Positions 53,588 through 64,000 of a stretch of 64,000 nucleotides of DNA are shown here, piece after piece. The notes under the pieces were generated by a model. The model did no database searches. It was given only the letters and a program-made list of their open reading frames with translations, and had not been told where the DNA came from. The first letter of the stretch is position 1, and each line of letters opens with the position of its first letter. The stretch is from Frischella japonica (GTDB lineage: Bacteria > Pseudomonadota > Gammaproteobacteria > Enterobacterales > Orbaceae), in the NCBI RefSeq assembly GCF_014489845.1, contig NZ_JABURY010000018.1, positions 1 through 64,000 on the forward strand, in the 5' to 3' direction. The position numbers and the translations under genes are program-made.

Positions 53588-54073
53588 TTAATTAATGATT
53601 TCTTCGTAAGCTCGGATTCTTTGGTAGTGTTTATCCTCATTACGTTGAATTTTATTTAGTTTTTTTAATATTAATAAAACAATTAATAAATTCGTTACAC
53701 ATAAAACCGTTAGCATATATAAAGCATCTTGTGAATGTTTTAAAAAGGGAAAGAAGGCATGAAACAAAGGAGTATAAATGGCAACCATTGATATAATATG
53801 GATTATCAATAATGCACGATAAAAAAGATTGGCATAAGGTAAGCGATTACTATGATTGCGATAAAGCTTGATTTGCTCAAAAGCAGTGAATCCACCCATT
53901 ATAAATAAAATGAATGGTAAAATCGCTGTTACAGATAATGAACCTAGCAGAAATATTGTCCAATAAAGATTAAGAAAAAGAAATAATGCTGTACTATAAC
54001 GTATTGCTAAAAAACGGTTAAAATAAAGATTATTAAAGCTGATTTTTTGCGCATCAGTCATTGGGCTATTCAT
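53588..54073 (-). CDS. Small membrane protein in the PTS operon
   Basis: 161 residues with about four membrane helices (FLFLNLYWTIFLLGSLSV, LPFILFIMGGF, ALLIIHIISMVAIY, ALYMLTVLCVTNLLIVLLIL) and charged ends. I do not recognise the family. It lies 3 bases after EIIA and 14 before EIIC, so it is cotranscribed with the beta-glucoside PTS and may be a transporter accessory or a sensor. It is not a PTS domain: no phosphorylation motif is visible. Confidence 0.65.
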   Translation of the reverse strand: MNSPMTDAQKISFNNLYFNRFLAIRYSTALFLFLNLYWTIFLLGSLSVTAILPFILFIMGGFTAFEQIKLYRNHSNRLPYANLFYRALLIIHIISMVAIYTPLFHAFFPFLKHSQDALYMLTVLCVTNLLIVLLILKKLNKIQRNEDKHYQRIRAYEEIIN

Positions 54074-54076
54074 TGG

Positions 54077-54427
54077 TTATCCTCGCATTTTTACTGCCAG
54101 TTGAGCGTTTTGTTCATACAAATAACTCATTTCGATCGCCATTTCGCGTAGGGTCATCGTTGTCATTAAATGATCTTGTGCATGAACCATAATAATTTCC
54201 ATGTCAATTTTTGTCCCATTGGCATAATTTTGGAGCAATTCTGTTTGCGATTTATGAGCTTGTAATATTTCTTCATTCGCTTCTTCCAGTAACTGATTAG
54301 CCGCTATAAAATCAGCCTTGCGCATCGCTTCAAAAGCACTGTGAATTTTCATTTTGGCATTACCACTATGCAAAATAATAGTAAAAGCAACGAGTTGAAT
54401 ATCCTCTGAGGTCATTTTTTCATTCAT
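54077..54427 (-). CDS. PTS lactose/cellobiose-type EIIA
   Basis: 116 residues, all-helical, the usual length of a trimeric IIA-Lac/Cel domain. The active-site region VHAQDHLMT carries the phosphoryl-accepting His82 and Asp85 (metal site). It passes phosphate from HPr to EIIB. It starts 2 bases after the PRD regulator stop. Cytoplasmic. Confidence 0.92.
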   Translation of the reverse strand: MNEKMTSEDIQLVAFTIILHSGNAKMKIHSAFEAMRKADFIAANQLLEEANEEILQAHKSQTELLQNYANGTKIDMEIIMVHAQDHLMTTMTLREMAIEMSYLYEQNAQLAVKMRG

Positions 54428-54429
54428 TG

Positions 54430-56439
54430 CTAGGCTCCTTTTTCAATAAGTTGGATAAAAAGTGGTTTAAATTGAGCAAAATTTTGACACTGCAACATGT
54501 CACTTTGCATCTGTAAGTCATCAATCAGCGCCACGATCGCTTTTGTCATCATGGCTAAATTTGGGTTTTGATAAATAGATGGTGAAATCATAAAAATAAA
54601 CTGCACCGCTGGGTAATTTACATCCCAAAATAATCCCTGTGGAATCATTGCGATACCTATTTTAGATAATTTACCTACAGGAATTGCGGGATGGGGTACC
54701 ACAATGGTTGAGCTGAAAAAGATTTCACCTAACTTCATGCGGTGTTGCATTTGTTGTTTCATTTCCGTTTTATAATTGTGTGCTTCATTAACCGCGAGTA
54801 AATCCAATAATTGCTCTAATACTCGTTCTCGTGCTGGTAATGTTTGACAAATCACAAACTGATCAGCGATTAAATCATCGACAATATGTTCCAAATGCGT
54901 TGTCGGTTGAGATGAATTTGCAGCTGAAAGTGCCAATAAAGGATCTGTACACGGTGTTATAAGCATTTTGCGCGAAGCAAAATAATGACGAATTTTTTGC
55001 ACATCCTCTTCAGTAAAAAAGACTGAAACATGAAAAACAGGGACCTTAAACACTTTTGCCGAGAGATCAATTGAAGAAATAATTAAATCAACTTCATTTA
55101 ACATTTCTGGTTCAATTTCATAATAACCTCTGGTCGCAACAATTTTAATTCGTTCATCAAATTCACTTTCAACGCGATTTTTTAGCAGTTGAGCGCTGCC
55201 TAACCCAGTAGCACAAATAATTAGCACTTTTGCCTTTTGCTCATTTTTCAATTTTTCTATTGAAGCAAGAAAATGTAACGTTAGATAACCCCATTCATCA
55301 TCATGAACTGTAAATTGACTCAAACTAGGAAGTTCAAGAAAATAATGTTTGACTAAAGCAAACACTTCGGGATATTTACGCTTAATTTCATCGAGTAATG
55401 GATTGTCTAATTTAATGTTTTGTTCTAACCGTATTAACATCGGTTTGAGATGTTGCAGAATACCGTTTTTTAATTGTTCATCTTTTAAGAAGAGATAGCC
55501 GGTTTCTTGTTGAATTTTTATCAATAGGTTGGTTAAAGATGAATAGAGTTGTGAATCTAAATTATGCTGAATAACGTTTGATTTACTCATCAAATGTAGT
55601 GTTAAATACATCTGCTCTTCTTTCGGAAAATGAAAGCCCGTTACAGTTTCTATTCGTTCAATTATTTTCTCTGCAACGCGATATTCCAATGCCATTTTTG
55701 TCGATGCCGGCATATGCAAATTTTGAATTGAAAGACCTGATTGAATGCGTTTAATACTTAAAGAAAGATGCAAAACGATATTTTGCATCATCACATCAGA
55801 TAGCTTTATTTTTGCTTCACGACACTCATCTAAAATAATGATCGTAAGCATATCAAAACTAATGATATCACTAAATTTATTCAAATAAGTTAACCGTTGT
55901 AAAAAGTTAATCGACTCTTCATGAAAGAAATAACTCATAATGAAATGTCGTTTAGCTCTTTCTTCACCATCAATAAAAATAAGTGCTTTATTTTTTTTAA
56001 TAGTTAATTCATAAGGTTGCAGTTGATTTTTTATTTCCTGAATATCTTTATTTAACTGAGATGAACTGATGTATAATCGTTCAGATAATTCTTCAACATC
56101 AATTTTTTGACTTTCTAGTAATAATAAATTAAGAATATAGTGTTTTCTTTCCGATACATCGCGACTGCTAGTTTGATCATCACTGCGATCTAAAAAATGG
56201 TGCTCGATGAGAAATAAATTAAATACTTTTCGATCATTTATTTGTAATCGATAGCCATAACCTTGTTTACTAACAATAATAGCACCATTGTTTTCAATGA
56301 TTGTTTTTAAATCTTTGAGATAGGTCCGTACGGTCCGATCAGATAACGCTAATTCGCTAGCAAGTTCCAGACTGCTTTTAAAGGTATTTTGACAACGAAC
56401 CAGTAAACTAATCAGCTCACGTTGTTTATTTTTTATCAT
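54430..56439 (-). CDS. PRD-containing PTS regulator (LicR/CelR-like)
   Basis: 669 residues. The N-terminal HTH is about 15-50 (SLELASELALSDRTVRTYL), with a second HTH near 110-140 (VEELSERLYISSSQLNKDI). Two PRD domains (about 180-390) follow, then EIIB-like CATGLGSAQLL (Cys), and a C-terminal EIIA-2 domain with VVPHPAIPVG (His). It is a transcription activator controlled by PTS phosphorylation. It sits in the operon between EIIB and EIIA, so it probably controls its own operon. A hairpin lies upstream (56538-56571). Confidence 0.9.
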   Translation of the reverse strand: MIKNKQRELISLLVRCQNTFKSSLELASELALSDRTVRTYLKDLKTIIENNGAIIVSKQGYGYRLQINDRKVFNLFLIEHHFLDRSDDQTSSRDVSERKHYILNLLLLESQKIDVEELSERLYISSSQLNKDIQEIKNQLQPYELTIKKNKALIFIDGEERAKRHFIMSYFFHEESINFLQRLTYLNKFSDIISFDMLTIIILDECREAKIKLSDVMMQNIVLHLSLSIKRIQSGLSIQNLHMPASTKMALEYRVAEKIIERIETVTGFHFPKEEQMYLTLHLMSKSNVIQHNLDSQLYSSLTNLLIKIQQETGYLFLKDEQLKNGILQHLKPMLIRLEQNIKLDNPLLDEIKRKYPEVFALVKHYFLELPSLSQFTVHDDEWGYLTLHFLASIEKLKNEQKAKVLIICATGLGSAQLLKNRVESEFDERIKIVATRGYYEIEPEMLNEVDLIISSIDLSAKVFKVPVFHVSVFFTEEDVQKIRHYFASRKMLITPCTDPLLALSAANSSQPTTHLEHIVDDLIADQFVICQTLPARERVLEQLLDLLAVNEAHNYKTEMKQQMQHRMKLGEIFFSSTIVVPHPAIPVGKLSKIGIAMIPQGLFWDVNYPAVQFIFMISPSIYQNPNLAMMTKAIVALIDDLQMQSDMLQCQNFAQFKPLFIQLIEKGA

Positions 56440-56537
56440 TATTATCGATATCCGTACGCGTTCGAACTACTCTGTTAAGCTATTCGGGTGTGTTATAACC
56501 TCACGACTATCTTGCTCACATTAGATAGCGTCATAAA

Positions 56538-56571
56538 GCGCCATCATATAACGTGAATCTTTCGATGGCGC
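56538..56571 (-). terminator. Hairpin between EIIB and the PRD regulator
   Basis: An 8-bp perfect inverted repeat (GCGCCATC / GATGGCGC) with an 18-base loop, lying 19 bases past the EIIB stop. On the minus strand it is followed by TTTATG. It may be a partial terminator that lowers regulator, EIIA and EIIC transcripts, or a stabilising hairpin. Confidence 0.45.
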
Positions 56572-56589
56572 ATAAATAATCAACTAATC

Positions 56590-56907
56590 TTAAGGGATAT
56601 TTTCCTCAACTAACTTTGCCAACTGTTCAATACCTGATTGAATGGGAATATAAGCTTGAAAAGGAATACTAACGACAGGTTTACTTACTTCCTCACCCAA
56701 TTTCTTCAGCTTATCGAACATCATCATGGTTTGTGGGCTAATTAAAAACAATGCAAAATCACTATTTTTAATCATATTACTGCCTTCCGTTGCCGAAACC
56801 GCATCTAACACAATCGCTTTATTTTTACTGGCAAAATATTCGCTCACTTTTTTGGCCATTAGTGATGATGACATGCCAGCAGCACAAATAATTAATGCTT
56901 TTTTCAT
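56590..56907 (-). CDS. PTS cellobiose-type EIIB
   Basis: 105 residues. The phosphocysteine Cys8 sits in IICAAGMSSSLMAKK, the hallmark of the lactose/cellobiose IIB family. It receives phosphate from the IIA at 54077 and donates to the sugar carried by the IIC at 52224. It lies 25 bases downstream of the 6-phospho-beta-glucosidase gene. Cytoplasmic. Confidence 0.92.
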   Translation of the reverse strand: MKKALIICAAGMSSSLMAKKVSEYFASKNKAIVLDAVSATEGSNMIKNSDFALFLISPQTMMMFDKLKKLGEEVSKPVVSIPFQAYIPIQSGIEQLAKLVEENIP

Positions 56908-56932
56908 AGATTCTCCTTAAGGTTGTTATCCT

Positions 56933-59464
<2,532 letters not shown>

Positions 59465-59692
59465 TCATTTTAACTGCCATTTACCGTTTTCATCTTTTCG
59501 ATAAACTTTTTCGACTGCAGACCATGCAACTCGAAACGCAATTTGCTCGGGGGAACTATTATCGCGTCGTTTTTGCGGATCTTGATATTGTTTTATCGCG
59601 TGGTTGAAAGCTTCTTTAAAGATGTCTTGGGCATGTTCGGGTAAAACGTGACGCACTGATTCAGGTAAATCATTTCGTGTTTGATATGGCAT
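59465..59692 (-). CDS. chaB: ChaB-family protein
   Basis: 75 residues from the ATG at 59692 (MPYQTRNDLP), preferred over a TTG-type upstream start as this is the conserved ChaB N-terminus. LPESVRHVLPEHAQDIFKEAFNHA is the family core, with a C-terminal VYRKDENGKW. ChaB was originally named as a regulator of the ChaA cation antiporter, but its function is not well established. It is alone here; no chaA is nearby. Small, cytoplasmic. Confidence 0.85.
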   Translation of the reverse strand: MPYQTRNDLPESVRHVLPEHAQDIFKEAFNHAIKQYQDPQKRRDNSSPEQIAFRVAWSAVEKVYRKDENGKWQLK

Positions 59693-60025
59693 AACGCATT
59701 CCCCCATAAATTAATTGACACGGCACTCGAAGATAAAATATTGTTTAAATACAATAATATAAGATTAAATTTAATCTTTTTTATCAAATAATACAAGTCT
59801 TAATTTATCAGTATTGATATTGCCAACAATCAAACTTTATTTAAGTTAAGTTCTACTAGTCCAGGTTCATATTATGCATGTCAATAATAGCAAAACTGAG
59901 ATATTTAGGGTAAATTGCACACAAATATTTTATTATTTTTTATAGCGAATTTGGATTATTAATTCAATAAATAACCCCTCATTCAACGAGAGCTAAATGA
60001 AGGGTTATCATTATTATCTCATTTA
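59693..60025. other. Intergenic region
   Basis: 333 bases between chaB and the AEC transporter. It contains the hairpin at 59971-60008. The rest is AT-rich with the chaB promoter presumably here. Confidence 0.4.
59971..60008 (-). terminator. Terminator of the AEC transporter gene
   Basis: A 13-bp stem with one mismatch (ATAACCCCTCATT / AATGAAGGGTTAT), 18 bases beyond the stop. On the minus strand it is followed by TTATTG. Confidence 0.65.
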
Positions 60026-61009
60026 TTATGCAACACCGGGTACAGTGAAATCCATAATGAGTAATAATGTTGGTAAAATAAATATTGATAAAATCGTTGA
60101 GGCAAAGAAAATACTTGATGCTTGTTCTTGTTCAACATTCCAATTGAATGCCAAAATGACGGCGGTCGATGCAGTTGGCATTGCTAATAAAAAGACCAAT
60201 TCTTCAGCTTCCATTCCAGTAATGCCAAAAAGATGTACTGCAATCAAAGCAACAATTGGGGTAAGAAAGCTTTTTAATATTATATTCACTATCAATGGTT
60301 TTGAAAAAGTCAATTTAACACCATAAATACCCACTCCAACCGCAATTAGAGAGATAAAATTACATGCATTAGACATAATATCAAACGTATTGAATATAAA
60401 GTGTGGCATCCACGTTGTACCATCTGTTACACTGACAATTAACCCAAGAATAACTGCTAAAAACATGGGTTTCATCAGTGAATTTTTCACTGCACTCAGT
60501 ACCATGGTTCCAGTAACTTTACCACCTGAGATTTTAGTATCACATAATTCTAGTAAGAAAATTGTCATTGGAATTAATGACAAAGCAACTACGAAATTCG
60601 CTATAGCAACAGAAATCGTAGAAGAGGCTCCCAACATCAGGGTTAAAAATGGCACACCCATTCCCCCCATGTTAGGAAAACAACATAACATTGAACTCAT
60701 TGCCGTTGCTTTTAATTCTTTATGTAATATATATTTGTTAGTTAAAAAACAAATTATCCATAAAAAAGACATTGTACAGAAAAAAGCGATCATCCAAGTA
60801 CCATTGAATATTTCTGATGGCTTAGCGTGGGAAGTATGAACAAACAGCAGTGCCGGAAAGACAAAATTTGAGACTAATCCAGATAATAACTTCTTAGAAT
60901 CTTTAGTAAATATTTTCTGTTGTACACATAGCCAACCAAGAAAAATTAACAAAAATACCGGAAGACAAGAACTTATTACTTGCCCAACTGCTGACCAAAT
61001 CAGATTCAT
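60026..61009 (-). CDS. AEC-family (auxin efflux carrier-like) transporter
   Basis: 327 residues with about ten membrane helices in two five-helix halves. FLGWLCVQQKIFTKDSKKLLSGLV, NFVFPALLF and FPNMGGMGVPFLTL are characteristic of the AEC/malonate-carrier MdcF-like family. Its members move organic acids or small metabolites through the inner membrane. The substrate cannot be told; nothing nearby suggests one. It is a single gene with a long 5' region and a terminator at 59971. Confidence 0.88.
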   Translation of the reverse strand: MNLIWSAVGQVISSCLPVFLLIFLGWLCVQQKIFTKDSKKLLSGLVSNFVFPALLFVHTSHAKPSEIFNGTWMIAFFCTMSFLWIICFLTNKYILHKELKATAMSSMLCCFPNMGGMGVPFLTLMLGASSTISVAIANFVVALSLIPMTIFLLELCDTKISGGKVTGTMVLSAVKNSLMKPMFLAVILGLIVSVTDGTTWMPHFIFNTFDIMSNACNFISLIAVGVGIYGVKLTFSKPLIVNIILKSFLTPIVALIAVHLFGITGMEAEELVFLLAMPTASTAVILAFNWNVEQEQASSIFFASTILSIFILPTLLLIMDFTVPGVA

Positions 61010-61911
61010 TTTTTAAAACTCCTAAAAATAACTTTAATAAAAATTTATATTCGGTAATAGGACGGTAATTTGTTATGGATTTATTTTTATAGACCGTGCA
61101 AAAATACAGGGAATAGATAAAATGTACTTGTCATAGCCAGTACATTTTTGTACTCTTAACTTGTTGAAATTTCAAATTACTAAACTCTGTTTTATCGTTA
61201 CTTTGATTAACTCAATAATTAATACCACATATATTTATGTGGATGGATTCATTAAATATCATAATATGTAACTATTATAACTTAATCTAAACATGCTTGT
61301 AAAAACTATACACTATTAATGTTATTAAAAAACAAAAACTTAGCAACATTTTATTTGACTTATCTCAATAATAATATGTTCTTATTATATCTAATAAAGC
61401 GTTATTTTTTGGTAAATAGAAGTGTTAAATTATAGTAAAAGTCAAAATTTAAGCTAATAATGCCTAATATTTAGTTGTTTCTGGATATTTTTAATGAGCG
61501 ATTATAAAAACATTTTTAATATGAATATAAAATTTGACTTTTGGGAAAAATAAGGCTATACTTTAGGAAAATAGATTATCTGTATTTAAAAAGTTGTTAA
61601 ATCCTTTCATAGTAACTTTTCTCAAAAACTTAAATCAATTATTAATGTTAAAAATAGAGTAAATTTATTGCATATATCATAATGAGTATAGCTATGTGTT
61701 TTCTATTTTAAAAACTCGTTAAGTTAATTAGATCCATCTATTAAAAATTATGTGCAATAGGTTAAGTATCATAAAAGCTATTAAATAACGACTAAATTTT
61801 AATCGTCAAATGCACTCAATATAACAAATTGAATCATATTATTAAAATTATTTTATCTTCTACTTTTTATTCGATTTTTAAAGTTCCGTTTGCTGCTTCT
61901 ATACAATTAAA

Positions 61912-61968
61912 TCATATGGAGTTTCGCTACTATATAATGCTATTAAGCCACTGTATTGTGGCTTTTTT
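61912..61968 (+). ncRNA. Candidate small RNA 1 in tandem repeat
   Basis: From about 7 bases after TATACA (61900-61905) to the T-run of the terminator hairpin, roughly 57 bases. The promoter-like -35 TTTAAA is at 61877-61882. Transcription is not shown; this is inferred from element order conserved in both copies. Confidence 0.35.
61945..61968 (+). terminator. Rho-independent terminator, repeat copy 1
   Basis: Stem AAGCCAC / GTGGCTT (loop TGTATT) followed by TTTT. No ORF precedes it on the plus strand. Confidence 0.7.
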
Positions 61969-62211
61969 ATTTAAAAACAGTAGGCTTCGATTTAAGCCAT
62001 AACAATGGCTAACAATCACTCTCCCAAATTATCAATCAAATTTTTAAAACAATTTTATATAACTACCGAGAAACATATTTTTTGGTAATTATATAAAAAT
62101 AAACGGCTATGCATCTGAAGTTTATTAAAAACAGAAATTACTCAGGTAATTTTTTAATCAACAATTTATTCGATTTTTTAAAGTTCCGTTTGCTGCTTCT
62201 ATACAATGAAT

Positions 62212-62269
62212 ACATATAGGGTTTCGCTACTATATAATGCTATTAAGCCACTGTATTGTGGCTTTTTTT
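62212..62269 (+). ncRNA. Candidate small RNA 2 in tandem repeat
   Basis: The same order of elements as copy 1 (TTTAAA at 62177, TATACA at 62200, hairpin at 62245). The 5' part of the putative transcript differs from copy 1, as expected for diverging twin small RNAs. Unproven. Confidence 0.35.
62245..62269 (+). terminator. Rho-independent terminator, repeat copy 2
   Basis: The same AAGCCAC / GTGGCTT stem with loop TGTATT and a seven-base T-run. It lies about 220 bases upstream of the lipase start, so lipase transcription must start downstream of it or read through. Confidence 0.7.
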
Positions 62270-62486
62270 ATTTAAAAACAGCAGGCTTCGATTTAAGCCA
62301 TAACAATGGCTAACAATCACTCCCCCAAATTATCAATCAAATTTTTAAAACAATTTTATATAACTACCGAGAAACATTTTTTTGGTAATTACATAAAAAT
62401 AAACGGCTGTGTCATCAGAAGTTTATTAAAAACAGAAATTACTCAGGTAATTTTTTAATCAACAAAAATCACATAAGGAATATATT

Positions 62487-63371
62487 ATGAAAGAAACTGC
62501 TAAAACTAAATATCCACTCGTTCTTGTACACGGTCTTTTTGGTTTTGATAAAATTATGGGCTATCCTTATTTTTTCAACATTGCCAAAAGATTACAAGAA
62601 GAAGGTGCTGTCGTTTTCACTCCTGCTATTTCAGCAACTAATTCAACCGAGGAGCGAGGAAAACAACTTTTAAAAGAGGTTAAGGATATTTTGAATGAAA
62701 CTGGCGCAGAGAAAGTGAATTTAATTGGCCACAGCCAAGGTGCCCCGACTTCTCGTTATGTGGCAGCTGAAGCACCTAATTTAGTTGCTTCTGTAACATC
62801 AGTTAATGGCGTTAATTTTGGTTTAGAAATTGCCGATCTATTGCTTGATGTTTATGAAGGGCGAATCGTTGGCGAAGCTGCTTCGGTTATTGTCAATGCT
62901 TTCATGGCATTTATTAGTTTATTTAGTACTAAACCACTTTTACCACAAGATTTCTATTCGGCAGTCAAAAGTTTATCAACTAAAGGCACTGCTGAATTTA
63001 ATAAAAAATATCCACAAGGGCTGCCAACGACTTGGGGTGGTGAAGGTAAAGAACTTGAAAGTAATGGTATTTATTATTACTCTTGGAGTGGAATTATTAA
63101 ACAAAGAGATATCTTAAATGAAGGCTTGAATAACCTTGACCCATCCCACGCTATCTTAATTGAATTAGGCAAATTATTTACTAAAGAAAAAGATCAAAAT
63201 GATGGAGTAGTTGGACGATTCAGTACTCATTTGGGTAAAGTGATCAAATCAGACTATCATATGGATCACCTTGATGCGATTAACCAAATTGGCGGAATGC
63301 ACCCAATCAATCCACATCCAGTCAATATCTATCTGGAACATGCTGCACGTTTAAAAGCAAAAGGTTTATAA
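62487..63371 (+). CDS. Family I triacylglycerol lipase (Proteus-type)
   Basis: 294 residues, alpha/beta hydrolase. YPLVLVHGLFGFD is the oxyanion region; GHSQG (81-85) carries nucleophile Ser83; Asp239 (NDGVV) and His261 (DHLD) complete the triad. The length and absence of a signal peptide and of a foldase match Proteus-type family I.1 lipases, which are often secreted by type I systems, but I see no type I exporter here. The ribosome binding site AAGGA lies 8 bases before the ATG. It is preceded by the tandem repeat and followed by a strong terminator. Confidence 0.88.
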   Translation: MKETAKTKYPLVLVHGLFGFDKIMGYPYFFNIAKRLQEEGAVVFTPAISATNSTEERGKQLLKEVKDILNETGAEKVNLIGHSQGAPTSRYVAAEAPNLVASVTSVNGVNFGLEIADLLLDVYEGRIVGEAASVIVNAFMAFISLFSTKPLLPQDFYSAVKSLSTKGTAEFNKKYPQGLPTTWGGEGKELESNGIYYYSWSGIIKQRDILNEGLNNLDPSHAILIELGKLFTKEKDQNDGVVGRFSTHLGKVIKSDYHMDHLDAINQIGGMHPINPHPVNIYLEHAARLKAKGL

Positions 63372-63395
63372 TACTTTTGTTAATATTCGTAATTT

Positions 63396-63420
63396 AAAAC
63401 CACCGTTTGGTGGTTTTTTA
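63396..63420 (+). terminator. Terminator of the lipase gene
   Basis: Stem AAAACCACC / GGTGGTTTT, loop GTTT, then a T-run. It is 25 bases after the lipase stop. Confidence 0.8.
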
Positions 63421-63490
63421 TTACAACATTTTTACTTTATAAGAATCAGATTATTTTTTACTTCATCTCACTTTTAGTAAGAATTCATAC

Positions 63491-64000
63491 TTATTTTGGC
63501 GAATAATCAGCATTGAAATAATGATAGCTTATTTCAGCCAACTTTCCATTGTGAATAATGTTTTTTATTCCTTGATTTAGATCTTGGGTTAACTGTTCAC
63601 CTTGCCCACTCTTACTCACTAATAAATAGCTATAGGGTAAACCTATACGCGCACTATCCTCAGCACTTAATTCAATACTCTTTAATTTTAATTGATGTTG
63701 ATCGATAAATTGTTGTAACATCGCACGATCGACTAATTGAAAATCATATTTACCACTTTCGACATGTTGTAATAATGCCAACAGATCGGCTTCACTATAA
63801 TCAATGTTGACAGGGTTATTAGGGTTTTGCTGGTTATATTGTTCTAAAGCTGTTGAATAATTTAATCCAGGCGTTGTTTCTGTTGATTTACCATGCAAAT
63901 CTTTAAAACTATTAATACGGTTATCATCAGATTTTACAGCGATAACATATTGGTTAAGAAAAATTGGATCAGTATAAAAATATTTTTCTTTACGCTGTTC
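63491..64000 (-). CDS. Amino-acid ABC transporter substrate-binding protein (C-terminal part)
   Basis: The frame is open to the right edge, so the N-terminus lies outside the window; about 169 residues are visible. YTDPIFLNQYVIAVKSDD and NRINSFKDLHGKS (hinge region), then DFQLVDRAMLQQFI and RIGLPYSYLLVSKSGQG, are typical of the second lobe of periplasmic polar-amino-acid-binding proteins (SBP_bac_3), similar to cystine-type FliY/TcyJ. The substrate is uncertain. It is convergent with the lipase gene. Confidence 0.85.
   Translation of the reverse strand, partial: EQRKEKYFYTDPIFLNQYVIAVKSDDNRINSFKDLHGKSTETTPGLNYSTALEQYNQQNPNNPVNIDYSEADLLALLQHVESGKYDFQLVDRAMLQQFIDQHQLKLKSIELSAEDSARIGLPYSYLLVSKSGQGEQLTQDLNQGIKNIIHNGKLAEISYHYFNADYSPK

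Larger units (their letters stand above)
61867..62164 (+). repeat. Tandem direct repeat, copy 1
   Basis: About 298 bases nearly identical to copy 2 at 62166-62465. Each copy has a promoter-like pair (TTTAAA, 17-base spacer, TATACA), a terminator (AAGCCAC/GTGGCTT plus T-run), small hairpins (GGCTT/AAGCC, AGCCAT/ATGGCT), and ends with ATCAACAA. Differences cluster between the -10 box and the GTTTCGCTAC segment. Confidence 0.85.
62166..62465 (+). repeat. Tandem direct repeat, copy 2
   Basis: About 300 bases, ending 21 bases before the lipase ATG. Its own promoter-like and terminator elements are at 62177-62205 and 62245-62269. A duplication of a small-RNA gene or of a lipase leader would both fit. 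Confidence 0.85.
61010..62486. other. Long intergenic region with tandem repeat
   Basis: 1477 bases between the divergent AEC transporter and lipase genes. The first 850 bases are extremely AT-rich with no gene. From 61867 to 62465 there are two tandem copies of a ~300-bp repeat (separate entries) leading into the lipase ribosome binding site. Confidence 0.55.

Noticed and set aside
61010-61866. Search for tRNA, rRNA or CRISPR repeats in the long gap
   Set aside because: No T-loop-like motif, cloverleaf or regularly spaced short repeats were seen.
61867-62465. Tandem repeat as a CRISPR array or insertion sequence
   Set aside because: Only two units of about 300 bases, no spacers, no transposase and no terminal inverted repeats.

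Overview
The window is AT-rich (by eye about two-thirds A+T) and reads like the chromosome of a host-associated gammaproteobacterium. The family content (YfbK, ChaB, Bcr/CflA exporter, many PTS operons, a Proteus-type lipase, DUF6384) and base composition fit best with Orbaceae, such as Gilliamella from bee guts. That placement is inference: no rRNA or other phylogenetic marker is present. I see no tRNA, rRNA, CRISPR array or intact mobile element.

Layout. 1-3.3 kb is a graveyard of toxin/immunity-type material: one partial cytoplasmic protein, lipoproteins (two with DKNYY-like repeats, one with an out-of-frame signal peptide) and several short gene fragments, one with the conserved end of an Rhs-type toxin. 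3.4-13.5 kb is a compact four-gene leftward operon (operon A): a ClpB-D2-like AAA+ ATPase, a small radical SAM protein, a 2085-residue zinc-ribbon/pseudokinase/SF1 helicase/nuclease, and a coiled-coil protein. I cannot match it to a named system; it is the strongest candidate for an undescribed biological conflict or quality-control system. An IS3 transposase remnant lies just upstream. 14.4-18.4 kb holds a MarR-controlled operon (MarR, DNA alkylation repair protein, peroxiredoxin) with a perfect operator palindrome, a VOC protein and a WYL regulator. 19.2-23.3 kb holds a split spermidine-synthase-like membrane protein pair and a Bcr/CflA exporter.

23.6-27.5 kb (operon C) encodes three coiled-coil proteins, one of them DUF6384-like and membrane-anchored. 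27.9-31.1 kb is a secreted hydrolase plus cupin/carboxymuconolactone decarboxylase operon divergent from a LysR regulator. 31.3-35.8 kb carries YfbK, a broken MFS gene, and three exported proteins. 36.1-43.1 kb is a carbohydrate locus: DhaK-DhaL kinase, facing a galactitol-type PTS (EIIA, EIIB, EIIC), a PRD regulator and a class II aldolase.

43.7-49.9 kb (operon B) is a MoxR/beta-propeller ternary system: MoxR ATPase, bpX5-like protein, a protein with a degenerate vWA-like domain plus propeller, and a membrane-anchored bpX6-like protein. 50.3-51.7 kb is a sodium-neurotransmitter-type symporter. 52.2-58.4 kb is a complete cellobiose-type PTS operon (6-phospho-beta-glucosidase, EIIB, PRD regulator, EIIA, small membrane protein, EIIC). 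59.5-64 kb holds ChaB, an AEC transporter, a tandem 300-bp repeat in which each copy has promoter-like and terminator elements, a family I lipase, and the C-terminal part of an amino-acid-type ABC substrate-binding protein running off the edge.

Overall: metabolism built around PTS sugar uptake, plus three separate multi-gene ATPase/propeller/coiled-coil operons (A, B, C) of the kind found in NTP-dependent conflict systems.
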